NCBI RefSeq assembly: GCF_020171985.1
Contig: NZ_JAIVAL010000004.1
Location: forward strand, 124,001-188,000
Length of the DNA stretch: 64,000 bases
Source: Halobacillus halophilus
GTDB taxonomy: Bacteria > Bacillota > Bacilli > Bacillales > Halobacillaceae
Reading direction: 5' to 3'
The first letter of the stretch is position 1. Every line of letters begins with the position of its first letter. The position numbers were made by a program, and so were the translations under genes. Positions 33,676 to 44,041 of the stretch are shown one piece after another. The notes beneath the pieces are model-generated. The model saw nothing but the letters and a program-made list of their open reading frames with translations. It was not told the DNA's origin and searched no databases.

Positions 33676-34020
33676 GGTTTATCCCTGCCTTTCGAATATT
33701 AGTAAATATACACCTTATCTCCTAGTCCTCTTCTTTCTCTCTGCTTGTTTAGTTCGATGATTGTAAGCCGTTTTCCTGCGCACACATGTTCGAACCCTAA
33801 ATTTCTCTTGTTTTGAGAAGAAGAAAGTCGAATTTTGCAACTAAACACGACATGATATAAAAAGCTGTAAAATCTCAATTGGCTTATTTTTATATGGCCT
33901 TCTCACCTTAGAGCTTATTGAAGAAACGGGCCGATTACTTGAAGACTCAGTTTCGAGATAATTCGGGTCTGTTACGGTATGTGAAGAAGGGCTGGTGGGG
34001 AAATAACTCGTCTTGTTCTA

Positions 34021-34117
34021 TCACCCAGACACTCGAGACATAAGCCGTTCATCAACGGACGGAAAGACCACCGTCCTTTTGATGCTCGGCTTATGCTGGT
34101 CGTGTCTTGCGGGGTGA
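34021..34117. repeat. Inserted 97-base hairpin (module D), only in copy 1
   Basis: Long imperfect stem: TCACCC.../...GGGGTGA ends, ACATAAGCCG/CGGCTTATG, ATCAA/TTGAT and GGACGG/CCGTCC around an 8-base loop. It splits the module B sequence AACTCG|CTTTCCT that is contiguous in copy 2. Confidence 0.75.
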
Positions 34118-34142
34118 TGCCACATTTGAACACTTTCCTATG

Positions 34143-34201
34143 GCCCTACACGACGTAGAGTCGATCGACGTTGCCACAGGACGTGGCGACTTTAGTCGAT
34201 C
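34143..34201. repeat. Nested double-hairpin (module C), copy in module B
   Basis: Reverse orientation of the unit at 59100-59158: stem GATCGAC/GTCGATC enclosing CCAC/GTGG, then CCCTAC/GTAGaG. Confidence 0.8.
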
Positions 34202-34476
34202 CTCCTTTTGGCCAAGAGTTTCCTCGCTCGTTTCACTCGCTGCGGGATCTCACCTAGTCCCTTCTCCCATGGGAGTCTCGCCATTTCCCCACCAGCCCAG
34301 CCGAGTAAGAATAACGGACGCTTTTATAGGAAAGATTGTACTCCTTCTTATCGGTCCTAAATCCTTTTATGACATGCTATTCCACAACGTTATATCATGA
34401 AATAGCCTCATAATCACATGCTTTTTTTCTCATCAATCCGTCGACGTCTTAAATGGTTTCGAGCATCTAATTCGGC

Positions 34477-34663
34477 AAGCTCCGAAGGGGGACGATGCAG
34501 ACTTCTGCGGGATGAACATGATCGGTGAGATCCCGCAGGGCTGATAAGCCCGAGGAAGCTCAGCACATATAAGAAGTTCGACTAAGATCGCCACGTCCTG
34601 TGGCAACGTCGAACGACCCTGCATCGTGCAGGGCCGAAAAGCGAAATCGTCCCCCGTAGGACC
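34477..34663. repeat. Module A of composite repeat, copy 1
   Basis: Ends AAGCTCCGAAGGGGGACGA and TCGTCCCCCGTAGGACC form imperfect inverted repeats; interior has CTGCGGGATGAACATGATCG and GGTGAGATCCCGCAGG shared with copy 2. Contains a module C insertion not present in copy 2. Confidence 0.8.
34576..34633. repeat. Nested double-hairpin (module C), copy in module A
   Basis: Stem GTTCGAC/GTCGAAC enclosing CCAC/GTGG, then CCCTGC/GCAGGG. Both stems differ from the other two copies by paired, compensating changes. Confidence 0.8.
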
Positions 34664-34760
34664 AAATTCTCACAAAAGTCTCGAAATCGAGTCTTCAAGT
34701 AATGGGAGCTTATCTGCAACAAGGAAAGTTAAAACTACGCATTCCGTTTAGCCAGCCTGC

Positions 34761-34800
34761 AAAAAAAGATGTTACAACAAAATTGTCGTAACATCTTTTT
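34761..34800 (-). terminator. Intrinsic terminator of pyrG
   Basis: 13-bp stem AAAAAGATGTTAC/GTAACATCTTTTT with T7 on the minus strand, 13 bp past the stop codon. Confidence 0.9.
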
Positions 34801-34812
34801 ATTACATATTTA

Positions 34813-36453
<1,641 letters not shown>

Positions 36454-36522
36454 TTATTCACTATAATTAAATATTTGATGAATGGATTCAATAACCCATC
36501 CTCGTTAATCGCACATAAAAAA

Positions 36523-36554
36523 CAAAAAACGCTCCCCGCACTTGGGGAGCGTTC
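36523..36554 (-). terminator. pyrG leader attenuator (CTP-responsive terminator)
   Basis: Perfect stem AACGCTCCCC/GGGGAGCGTT then TTTTTTGTTTTTT on the minus strand, 30 nt after the predicted GGGC transcription start and 100 nt before pyrG. The 5' arm contains the pyrimidine tract CTCCCC to which extra 5' G residues can pair, as in the B. subtilis pyrG mechanism. Confidence 0.88.
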
Positions 36555-36591
36555 GATTATTTCGTGTCAGAAATTAAAGAGCCCAAATAAG

Positions 36592-36620
36592 ATTGTACTT
36601 ATATCGGTTTTGAAAGTCAA
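36592..36620 (-). promoter_or_regulatory. pyrG promoter with GGGC initiation site
   Basis: Minus-strand TTGACT (36615-36620), 17-bp spacer, TACAAT (36592-36597), then seven bases and GGGCTCT (first G at 36584). It starts 10 bp after the rpoE stop codon. Confidence 0.88.
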
Positions 36621-36629
36621 CCGCCGTTT

Positions 36630-37166
36630 TTATTTATCGTCTTCCTCATCTTCATCGCCTACGAAGCTAACGTCATCTTCTACGATTTCTTCTTCCTCTT
36701 CGTCTAAGTCGTCATCTTCATAATCTCCATCATAGTCATCATCATCGTCGAGATCTAGATCTTCATCGGTAAGTTCCACATCTTCTTCCGGGTCATCCTC
36801 TTCGTTACTATCATAGTCAGATACACCCAATTCATCTTCAAGAAGCTTGGAAGGCTTTTTCTTTTTCTTCTTACGTTTCTGAGGAAGATTAGCAATTTCT
36901 TCTTCCATTTGTTCTACTGGATACCATTTTTTCAGTCCCCATCTATTTGTACCAATGGTCATAAATCCACCATCAATATTCATGTCAGTATAAAACTGCG
37001 CAATATACTGCTCTTTCTCAGCTTCTGTAAAACCTTTTAATTTGGCAATACGTTGGAAGATCTCATTAAAGTCGATCGCTTCTCTTTCCTCTTCCAAAAT
37101 GATCGTTGCAAGTTCAATCATTGATGTTTCATTAATCTGATCTTTGCTCAGTTCTTTTACGCTCAC
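36630..37166 (-). CDS. rpoE: RNA polymerase delta subunit
   Basis: Gram-positive accessory RNAP subunit that speeds recycling and weakens promoter open complexes. 178 residues: folded N-terminal domain with ERIAQFYTD-type motif (here KEQYIAQFYTDMNIDGGFM, RWGLKKWYP), a Lys-rich patch RKKKKKKP, then an extremely acidic disordered tail of Asp/Glu. GTG 37166 is chosen: AAAGGAG is 9 nt upstream. A sigma-A promoter is 80 bp upstream. Confidence 0.96.
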   Translation of the reverse strand: MSVKELSKDQINETSMIELATIILEEEREAIDFNEIFQRIAKLKGFTEAEKEQYIAQFYTDMNIDGGFMTIGTNRWGLKKWYPVEQMEEEIANLPQKRKKKKKKPSKLLEDELGVSDYDSNEEDDPEEDVELTDEDLDLDDDDDYDGDYEDDDLDEEEEEIVEDDVSFVGDEDEEDDK

Positions 37167-37244
37167 GATCCAGCACTCCTTTATATTCACAAAATAGGAT
37201 AAGTGACCTCATAGGCATACGAATCACATTTAATCATACCATCC

Positions 37245-37273
37245 ATTATATGATTAGGTCTTTTAAAAATCAA
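37245..37273 (-). promoter_or_regulatory. Sigma-A promoter of rpoE
   Basis: Minus-strand TTGATT (37268-37273), 17-bp spacer, TATAAT (37245-37250). The rest of 37274-37653, a divergent intergenic region, shows no gene. Confidence 0.75.
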
Positions 37274-37653
37274 ATAGATTATCGCAGGTTTCTACTACCC
37301 TTTTGTATTCCTTTCTAACCAAGCATGTATGATTATAAACATCTATCTAAAACTATTTAGACAGGATACTTGGTGTTCGCCTGAAAATATTTTAAAATAA
37401 AGCTATGCTAAAACGTTGTGGCTGATTTTTTCATTTGAGTTATTCAATTATGGCATTGTTATCCGGAGGGCTCCCCTTCAGAACTTTCAGGTAAGGAGTG
37501 GCGGTCTGGTAAATAAAACATTTCCCCGGTTGCATTTCTCTACCTATATAACAACGAGATTTTATTTAAGAACTAGTAGCTTATATGAAAAATCAACGCG
37601 AAGAATGATCAGCATGAAATATCGTATATACAGAACTTAAAGGAGAGATATCT

Positions 37654-37971
37654 GTGAAAACCCATCCTTTTAACTGGTTTGCCACCATCATAGCCGTCAT
37701 CGCTGTTTCGCTCTGGCTGTTTACCAGCTATGGTAAAATTCATTCTAAACACTTAACAGAAGCGACGATTTCAGAGAAGACCCATGAAGAGGACGAATAC
37801 TACATTAAAGTCGATGGAAAGAAAATCAAAGTGAAGGACTCAAGCACCTGGATGGTCCTTGAAGCTGGTGAGAATTACGAACTCACCTATGAATGGTACG
37901 GTATTAATAAGCCATACGTTAAAGAAATTAATCAGGCCCATGATGATGACCAAATCGGGGGCGGCCACTAG
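37654..37971 (+). CDS. Hypothetical membrane-anchored protein, 105 residues
   Basis: GTG start at 37654 with AAAGGAG 8 nt upstream. One N-terminal membrane helix (FATIIAVIAVSLWLFTSYG, residues 9-27) followed by a short extracytoplasmic beta-rich domain (EYYIKVDGKKIKVKD, NYELTYEWYGINKPYVKEI) and a His/Asp/Gly-rich tail. One of only three plus-strand genes here, facing icmF across a shared terminator. Family not recognised; resembles small envelope proteins widespread in Bacillaceae. Confidence 0.7.
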   Translation: MKTHPFNWFATIIAVIAVSLWLFTSYGKIHSKHLTEATISEKTHEEDEYYIKVDGKKIKVKDSSTWMVLEAGENYELTYEWYGINKPYVKEINQAHDDDQIGGGH

Positions 37972-37983
37972 CCCCAAATAAAC

Positions 37984-38010
37984 GCCCTGCCTCTTTCGTA
38001 GAGGCAGGGC
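37984..38010. terminator. Shared terminator between convergent genes
   Basis: 10-bp GC-rich stem GCCCTGCCTC/GAGGCAGGGC between the plus-strand membrane gene and icmF; modest T-rich tails on both strands (ATTGTTCATTT / GTTTATTT). Confidence 0.75.
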
Positions 38011-38019
38011 ATTGTTCAT

Positions 38020-41000
38020 TTACATATTTCTTCGGTACTGGCCACCTACTTCGTAAAGGGCATGTGTAATCTGGCCAAGACTTGCCACACGGACGGTTTC
38101 CATCAGTTCTTCAAAGATGTTTCCTCCGCCGCTAGCTGTTTCTTTCAAACGATTGAGTGCTTTTTCTGTTTCAGTTTGATTGGATTCCTGGAATTTACGG
38201 AGTTCCCGAATCTGATGTTCCTTTTCTTCTTTAGATGCACGGGCTAATTCCATGGAGTCGATCTCATCTTCAGAAGGAGGATTAGGGTTAAGATACGTGT
38301 TCACTCCTACAATTGGCAGCTCCCCTGAATGTTTTTTACCTTCATAATAAAGGGATTCTTCCTGAATTTTACCTCGCTGGTACTGGCGCTCCATTGCTCC
38401 CAGCACTCCGCCGCGGTCGTTGATCCGCTCAAATTCCTGTAGAACCGCTTCTTCTACCAAATCTGTAAGCTCACGGATAATGTATGAACCTTGTAATGAA
38501 TTCTCATTTTTCGTTAAACCGAATTCTTTACTGATAATCATTTGGATTGCCATTGCTCGTCGGACGGACTCCTCTGTCGGCGTCGTAATGGCCTCATCAT
38601 AGGAATTGGTATGGAGCGAATTACAATTATCCTGGATGGCAATGAGTGCCTGCAGAGTAGTACGGATATCATTAAAGTCGATTTCCTGTGCGTGAAGAGA
38701 GCGTCCAGATGTTTGAATATGATATTTAAGCTTTTGGCTGCGCTCGTTGGCTCCATACTTATCGCGCATAACAATCGCCCAGATCCTGCGAGCAACCCGC
38801 CCGAGAACGGTATATTCCGGATCCAGTCCATTTGAGAAAAAGAAAGAAAGGTTAGGTGCGAATTTGTTGATGTCCATGCCGCGGCTCAAATAATATTCGA
38901 CATACGTAAAACCATTTGCGAGTGTGAACGCGAGCTGCGTAATCGGGTTCGCTCCTGCTTCTGCAATATGATACCCGGATATAGAAACGGAATAATAATT
39001 TCGCACTTGATGATCAATAAAATACTGCTGAATATCCCCCATCATACGAAGTGCAAATTCTGTAGAAAAGATACACGTATTCTGACCCTGATCTTCTTTT
39101 AGAATATCTGCCTGAACGGTACCTCGAACCACATTAATCGTCCGGGCTTTCACCTCTTCCGCTTCTTCAGAATTAGGTTCACGTCCATGCTCTTCCCGGA
39201 ATTTATCAAGCTGCTGATCAATGGCTGTATTGAAAAACATCGCTAAAATAATGGGAGCAGGGCCGTTAATGGTCATGGAAACTGAAGTAGTTGGATCAAT
39301 TAAATCAAACCCATCATACAGCTTTTTCATATCTTCAAGTGTACAAATATTTACGCCGCTTTCCCCGACTTTACCGTAAATATCAGGTCGCTCATCCGGG
39401 TCTTCACCGTAGAGCGTGACCGAATCAAAAGCTGTACTCAAACGCTTAGCTTCGTCTCCCTCAGATAAATAATGGAATCGGCGGTTGGTGCGCTCCGGTG
39501 TACCTTCCCCGGCAAACTGGCGTTTCGGATCTTCTCCTTTACGTTTGAACGGGAATACTCCAGCGGTAAACGGAAAAGCACCAGGAACATTTTCCCTGAG
39601 GAGCCAGTTGACTCGGTCACCCCAATCCGAATATTTAGGTAGTGCGACTTTAGGAACTTTCAAACCGGTCAAGCTTTCGGTCGTAAGATCCATGGTAATT
39701 TCCTTTTCTCTCACTTTAAACGTGTAGGTGTCTCCGCTGTAACGCTTATGAAGATCATCCCAGTCATCCAGCTTTTCTTTCGCCTCGCGGTCTATTGTTC
39801 GTTCATAATCTTCAACCAGACGCTCGATACTCGCTTTTGCGGCATCGTCCTCAAGCTCTTCAAGCGTGCCTTTCAATTGGTAAAGCTTGCGGGCTTTTTC
39901 TGCCTGCGTTTTTGCGTTTTCATGATAATCACGAACGGCAAGTGAAAGATCTCGTAAGTATTGTTTTCGATCATTAGGAATAATTACGTTCTGCTTCTCC
40001 ACTTTGCTTACGCGCTCAAAAGAGGTGTCGTCCTGCCAGGAGAATTTATCGTTTAACTGATCAACAATGGCTGCAAACAGAGTGTTGGTACCAGGATCAT
40101 TAAATTGACTCGCAATTGTTCCGTAAACAGGAAATTGTGTCTCGTCTTCATGAAACAGCATGTGACTTCTCTGATACTGCTTCTTAACCTGGTTCATAGC
40201 ATCTTCAGAACCTTTTTGTTCAAATTTGTTGATCACGATAAAATCAGCAAAATCAATCATATCAATTTTCTCAAGTTGAGACGGCGCCCCAAATTCAGAA
40301 GTCATGACATACATTGATAAATCGGTAATATCGGTAATCGCAGCATCGCCCTGGCCAATCCCGCTCGTTTCTACAATGACCATGTCCATGCCGGCAGCCT
40401 TAAGAACATGAATCGATTCTTCCACGGCAGTAGAAAGTTCCGAACGTGCTTCCCGCGTAGCAAGTGATCTCATATAAACCCTTGGGTTGAAAATGGCATT
40501 CATACGAATACGGTCACCCAAAAGGGCTCCGCCTGTTTTCTTTTTCGTGGGGTCCACAGAAAGGATAGCTATCTTTTTATCAGGAATTTCATTAATAAAG
40601 CGACGAATTAATTCATCGGTAAGTGAGCTTTTTCCTGCTCCTCCTGTGCCTGTAATACCAAGGACAGGGATCGTCTTTTCCTGCGTATTTTCAACAGCGG
40701 TTTCAAAAGCGGCAACGGCTTCCCGCTCTTCTTTCGGGGTGTTTTCTACATACGTAATAAACCGGGCGATCGCCTGGTGATTTCCCTCTGTCAATTCCTC
40801 AATTCCTTTTTCTACGTTAAGGGGTGGAATAAAATCACATTCTTCAATCATCTGATTAATCATTCCCTGCAGACCTAGCGTGCGTCCATCTTCCGGTGAG
40901 AATACTCGAGCGACTCCGTAGTCATGCAGCTCTTTAATCTCCCTTGGAATGATTACGCCTCCCCCTCCGCCGTAAACACGTATGTGTCCTGCTCCTTTTT

Positions 41001-41265
41001 GATTTAGCAAATCAACCATATATTTAAAGTATTCCACATGCCCGCCTTGATAAGAGGAAATAGCAATCCCCTGCACATCTTCCTGCACAGCCGCATTTAC
41101 CACATCTTCAACAGAGCGGTTATGGCCGAGGTGAATCACTTCTGCTCCTGTAGATTGCAGAATACGTCTCATAATATTGATGGAAGCATCGTGTCCATCA
41201 AACAAGCTGGATGCAGTCACAAAACGGACGGGGTTTTTCGGCTGATAAACCGTTGGTTGTTCCAT
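38020..41265 (-). CDS. icmF: Fused isobutyryl-CoA mutase IcmF (B12-dependent)
   Basis: Interconverts isobutyryl-CoA and n-butyryl-CoA with adenosylcobalamin, linking valine breakdown to butyryl-CoA oxidation. 1081 residues, full length: B12-binding domain (about 13-145, [15 protein letters not shown] with the cobalt-ligand His in DxH), G-protein chaperone domain (about 200-420, Walker [29 protein letters not shown]), linker, and the C-terminal mutase barrel ([39 protein letters not shown]). RBS AAAGGAGG precedes ATG 41265. Last gene of the mmgA-icmF operon. Confidence 0.96.
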   Translation of the reverse strand: MEQPTVYQPKNPVRFVTASSLFDGHDASINIMRRILQSTGAEVIHLGHNRSVEDVVNAAVQEDVQGIAISSYQGGHVEYFKYMVDLLNQKGAGHIRVYGGGGGVIIPREIKELHDYGVARVFSPEDGRTLGLQGMINQMIEECDFIPPLNVEKGIEELTEGNHQAIARFITYVENTPKEEREAVAAFETAVENTQEKTIPVLGITGTGGAGKSSLTDELIRRFINEIPDKKIAILSVDPTKKKTGGALLGDRIRMNAIFNPRVYMRSLATREARSELSTAVEESIHVLKAAGMDMVIVETSGIGQGDAAITDITDLSMYVMTSEFGAPSQLEKIDMIDFADFIVINKFEQKGSEDAMNQVKKQYQRSHMLFHEDETQFPVYGTIASQFNDPGTNTLFAAIVDQLNDKFSWQDDTSFERVSKVEKQNVIIPNDRKQYLRDLSLAVRDYHENAKTQAEKARKLYQLKGTLEELEDDAAKASIERLVEDYERTIDREAKEKLDDWDDLHKRYSGDTYTFKVREKEITMDLTTESLTGLKVPKVALPKYSDWGDRVNWLLRENVPGAFPFTAGVFPFKRKGEDPKRQFAGEGTPERTNRRFHYLSEGDEAKRLSTAFDSVTLYGEDPDERPDIYGKVGESGVNICTLEDMKKLYDGFDLIDPTTSVSMTINGPAPIILAMFFNTAIDQQLDKFREEHGREPNSEEAEEVKARTINVVRGTVQADILKEDQGQNTCIFSTEFALRMMGDIQQYFIDHQVRNYYSVSISGYHIAEAGANPITQLAFTLANGFTYVEYYLSRGMDINKFAPNLSFFFSNGLDPEYTVLGRVARRIWAIVMRDKYGANERSQKLKYHIQTSGRSLHAQEIDFNDIRTTLQALIAIQDNCNSLHTNSYDEAITTPTEESVRRAMAIQMIISKEFGLTKNENSLQGSYIIRELTDLVEEAVLQEFERINDRGGVLGAMERQYQRGKIQEESLYYEGKKHSGELPIVGVNTYLNPNPPSEDEIDSMELARASKEEKEHQIRELRKFQESNQTETEKALNRLKETASGGGNIFEELMETVRVASLGQITHALYEVGGQYRRNM

Positions 41266-41284
41266 GTCCGAATTCCTCCTTTAG

Positions 41285-41914
41285 TTAGGATCGTTCTCTT
41301 TCCCTGGTGTCCAGACCTTGAAGGAGCAATTGAATTTGCCCTTCTGTATAAGATTCCAGCGTAAAAGAACGCTGCAGAATCCAACGCCTGAACCCCCACA
41401 TTTGTCCTTGCACAAATATATTATTAGCAATCAGCTTAACTTCCTCTTTTGAGTGATGTTCAGGTAAGCTGTTCAAAATCACTTGCTCAAGCATGGCTAC
41501 CATATCTCGTTCTTTTTGAAGGACATAGTCCTGTGCCTCGCGTGAGAGTGATTTAACTTCCTGATACATCACAAGAACTTCATCCTGCATATCGTCCATA
41601 AGCTGAAAATAGGACTGTATGGCATGAATTAGACTCTTTATACTTGTCTGGGTGGGATCAATAGAAGCTTCCATACGTTCCTTTACGCGCTGGTAAATAG
41701 AATCACAGACCAGAAAGAGCACGTCTTCCTTTTTACGGATATATTCATAAAGGGTACCGATACTAAAACCAGATGCTTTCGCTATTTCACGGGTGGTTGT
41801 TTTGTGGAACCCTTTTTCAATAAATAGGGTAACCGCTCCTTTAATCATCTGATTTCTTCGTTTTATAACCAGGACTTCATCTTTTATAGAAGAGGGAACT
41901 TGGTTTTCAGCCAT
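41285..41914 (-). CDS. TetR family regulator of the acyl-CoA operon (FadR-like)
   Basis: 209 residues: N-terminal helix-turn-helix (AVTLFIEKGFHKTTTREIAK, SGFSIGTLYEYIRKKEDVL) and an all-helical ligand domain. ATG 41914 overlaps the meaB stop; AAAGGAG lies 7 nt upstream. Embedded in an operon for short-chain acyl-CoA metabolism, it probably senses an acyl-CoA and represses the operon; candidate operators are seen at 47307-47324 and 49649-49662. Target and ligand are inferred. Confidence 0.9.
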   Translation of the reverse strand: MAENQVPSSIKDEVLVIKRRNQMIKGAVTLFIEKGFHKTTTREIAKASGFSIGTLYEYIRKKEDVLFLVCDSIYQRVKERMEASIDPTQTSIKSLIHAIQSYFQLMDDMQDEVLVMYQEVKSLSREAQDYVLQKERDMVAMLEQVILNSLPEHHSKEEVKLIANNIFVQGQMWGFRRWILQRSFTLESYTEGQIQLLLQGLDTRERERS

Positions 41915-41916
41915 CG

Positions 41917-42855
41917 TCATTCTCCTTTACTCATCCATTCTTGAAACCAGGAGTGTGCCAGCTGGTATGGATCTGCCTCCACGTCGTTCAATGACTTGAG
42001 CTTAGCAGAATCCTTTTCGATGGCATCTCTCACTTCGCGCCACACTTCCTCACGAATCAATTCATAGACTTCAAGCGTCAGTTGCTGCTTCCTTCGTTTG
42101 AACCCTTGATTTGTTTCATAAAGATAGTCCTGATGCTCTTTCATACGACTATATAATTCAGCCATACCCTGGTTCTCTGTGGAAATTGTCTGTACTATAG
42201 GCGGCACCCACCCTTTAGGCTGAGCAATCATCATATACTCCTCAAGGGTTGTCTTCAGCTTTTCGACTCCAGGAAGATCCGCTTTATTAATAACAAATAG
42301 GTCAGCTATTTCCATAATGCCTGCTTTAAAGATTTGGAGCACATCCCCGCTGTTGGGAGTTAAAACGAGTCCTGTCGTATCCACAACTTTCATAATATCC
42401 AGTTCGGATTGACCGACCCCTACCGTTTCAACGAGAACTATATCAAATCCGTACGCGTCACAGATGCGGATCGCGTCCTTGGTGGCGCGCGCAAGCCCTC
42501 CCAGGCTCCCTCTTGTCGCCATACTGCGAATGAAAATCCCGGGATCCATGAAATGCTGGTTCATTCTGGTTCGGTCCCCAAGCAGCGATCCGCCGCTGAA
42601 TGGACTTGTAGGATCTACCGCTATAACCGCGACACTCAGATCCAGACTGCGTAAATAGGTTAAAAGCCTGTTAATCATTGAACTCTTGCCTGCCCCCGGA
42701 GACCCGGTAATTCCGATGTAATGAGCTGATTTTTTAATGGAAAAGATATCGCTCATGAATGTTAATTTCTGGTCATCATCATTTTCAACAAGAGTAATAG
42801 CGCGGGCAAGGGCTCGCATATCCTGTTTTTGAATTCGTTCTGCAAGTGGATGCAT
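41917..42855 (-). CDS. meaB: MeaB/ArgK family GTPase, mutase chaperone
   Basis: G3E-type GTPase that protects B12-dependent acyl-CoA mutases and gates cofactor loading. 312 residues: Walker A GITGSPGAGKSSMINRL, VDPTSPFSGGSLLGDRTRMN, the switch region VETVGVGQSELDI and base-specificity VINKADLPG. Starts at ATG 42855, 33 bp after the upstream acyl-CoA dehydrogenase gene. Notably the neighbouring IcmF already has its own G-domain. Confidence 0.94.
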   Translation of the reverse strand: MHPLAERIQKQDMRALARAITLVENDDDQKLTFMSDIFSIKKSAHYIGITGSPGAGKSSMINRLLTYLRSLDLSVAVIAVDPTSPFSGGSLLGDRTRMNQHFMDPGIFIRSMATRGSLGGLARATKDAIRICDAYGFDIVLVETVGVGQSELDIMKVVDTTGLVLTPNSGDVLQIFKAGIMEIADLFVINKADLPGVEKLKTTLEEYMMIAQPKGWVPPIVQTISTENQGMAELYSRMKEHQDYLYETNQGFKRRKQQLTLEVYELIREEVWREVRDAIEKDSAKLKSLNDVEADPYQLAHSWFQEWMSKGE

Positions 42856-42888
42856 GGGACAGCCCCTTTCCGCTTGAAGCTTTTTTCG

Positions 42889-44028
42889 TTAGCTGCTGAC
42901 CATTCGGCCGATTACAAGACGCTGGATTTCCTGCGTCCCTTCATAAATCTGCGTAATTTTCGCATCACGCATATAACGTTCCACAGGGTAATCTTTGGTG
43001 TATCCATAGCCTCCATGTACTTGTACGGCTTCTGTGGTAATTCTCATCGCTGCATCCCCTGCATACAATTTGGCCATGGCAGAAGCTTTTGAATATGGGA
43101 GTCCTTCTGATTCAAAATACGCTGCCTGGTAAGTGAGCAGACGGGCCGCTTCTATCTCTGTTGCCATATCGGCTAACTTAAAAGAAATGCCCTGAAGCTT
43201 CGCAATCGGCTTGCCGAATTGCTCTCGATCTTTTGCATAGGCGACCGCTTCATCCAATGCTCCCTGCGCAATTCCTACTGCCTGAGCCGCTATACCGTTT
43301 CTTCCCCCGTCTAACGTCATCATCGCAATTTTAAAACCTTCCCCCTCTTTTCCGAGCAGGTTTTCTTTAGGAATTTTACAATCTTCAAAGATAAGTTCGG
43401 TTGTCGGCGAAGAACGGATACCAAGCTTTTTCTCTTTCTTACCAAACGAAAATCCCGGCGTTCCTTTCTCAACGATAAACCCGCTGACCCCGCGTCCCCC
43501 TGCTTCTGGGTCGGTTTTTGCAAATACGATATAAATGTCTGCCACTCCACCGTTTGTAATCCACACTTTATTACCATTCAGCACATAGTGGTCGCCATCT
43601 AATTTCGCTTGAGTTTTCATGGAGGAAACGTCACTTCCAGCTCCAGGCTCAGATAATGCATAAGCGCCTAGTTTTTCTCCCGTTGCGAGTTGGGATAGGT
43701 AGGTCTTCTTCTGTTCTTCATTCCCAAACTTATAAATCGGCCAGCTGGCTAATGATATATGAGCAGACAATGTGACCCCTGTAGAGGCGCAAATACGAGA
43801 TAATTCCTCAACAGCGATCGCGTAGCTTACGAAGTCAGATCCTATCCCTCCATATTCTTCAGGCCATGGAATTCCAGTTAATCCAAGCTCCGCCATTTTA
43901 TCGAAAATTTCACGATCAAATCTTTCTTCTTCATCACGTTCTGCTGCCGTAGGTTCTACTTCATTTTTAGCAAAGTCTCTTACCATTTTCCTCAGCATTT
44001 CCTGTTCTTCTGTCAGTGTAAAATTCAT
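42889..44028 (-). CDS. Acyl-CoA dehydrogenase (short/branched-chain type)
   Basis: FAD enzyme introducing the alpha-beta double bond. 379 residues: [23 protein letters not shown]/substrate motifs [17 protein letters not shown] and [18 protein letters not shown], and the catalytic-base Glu in [17 protein letters not shown]. Very similar in layout to the next gene; the pair may handle different chain lengths or isobutyryl- versus butyryl-CoA. Operon position between acdA and meaB. Confidence 0.96.
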   Translation of the reverse strand: MNFTLTEEQEMLRKMVRDFAKNEVEPTAAERDEEERFDREIFDKMAELGLTGIPWPEEYGGIGSDFVSYAIAVEELSRICASTGVTLSAHISLASWPIYKFGNEEQKKTYLSQLATGEKLGAYALSEPGAGSDVSSMKTQAKLDGDHYVLNGNKVWITNGGVADIYIVFAKTDPEAGGRGVSGFIVEKGTPGFSFGKKEKKLGIRSSPTTELIFEDCKIPKENLLGKEGEGFKIAMMTLDGGRNGIAAQAVGIAQGALDEAVAYAKDREQFGKPIAKLQGISFKLADMATEIEAARLLTYQAAYFESEGLPYSKASAMAKLYAGDAAMRITTEAVQVHGGYGYTKDYPVERYMRDAKITQIYEGTQEIQRLVIGRMVSS

Positions 44029-44041
44029 TCTCGTCTCCCCC

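Larger units (their letters stand above)
33989..34298. repeat. Module B of composite repeat, copy 1
   Basis: Bounded by perfect 16-bp inverted arms GGGCTGGTGGGGAAAT/ATTTCCCCACCAGCCC. On the minus strand it has the scaffold GACTCCCATGGGA, GGTGAGATCCC, GAGGAAACTC seen in the other modules, plus two inserted hairpins. Confidence 0.8.
33928..34715. repeat. Composite palindromic repeat element, copy 1
   Basis: About 0.79 kb of non-coding DNA between spo0F and pyrG. Outer inverted repeats (33934-33958 and 34679-34703, 23 of 25 identical, core GAAGACTC..TTTCGAGA) bound two modules: B (33989-34298) and A (34477-34663). The same element occurs at 58.63-59.26 kb with the interior in the opposite direction. 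Relative to that copy, this one carries two extra hairpin insertions (34021-34117 and 34576-34633). Frames inside it lack ribosome sites and coding character. The flanking 33676-33927 and 34716-34760 show nothing clear. Confidence 0.85.

Noticed and set aside
34107-34400. Plus-strand 97-residue frame inside the composite repeat
   Set aside because: No ribosome site, crosses hairpin modules and is not preserved in copy 2.
33928-34715. CRISPR-like or IS-like array
   Set aside because: Repeats are few, unequal and palindromic, with no regular spacers, no cas genes and no transposase frame.
36475-36723. Plus-strand frame rich in Ser antisense to the rpoE tail
   Set aside because: It is the complement of the Asp/Glu-rich rpoE 3' end; poly-Ser is a shadow artefact.
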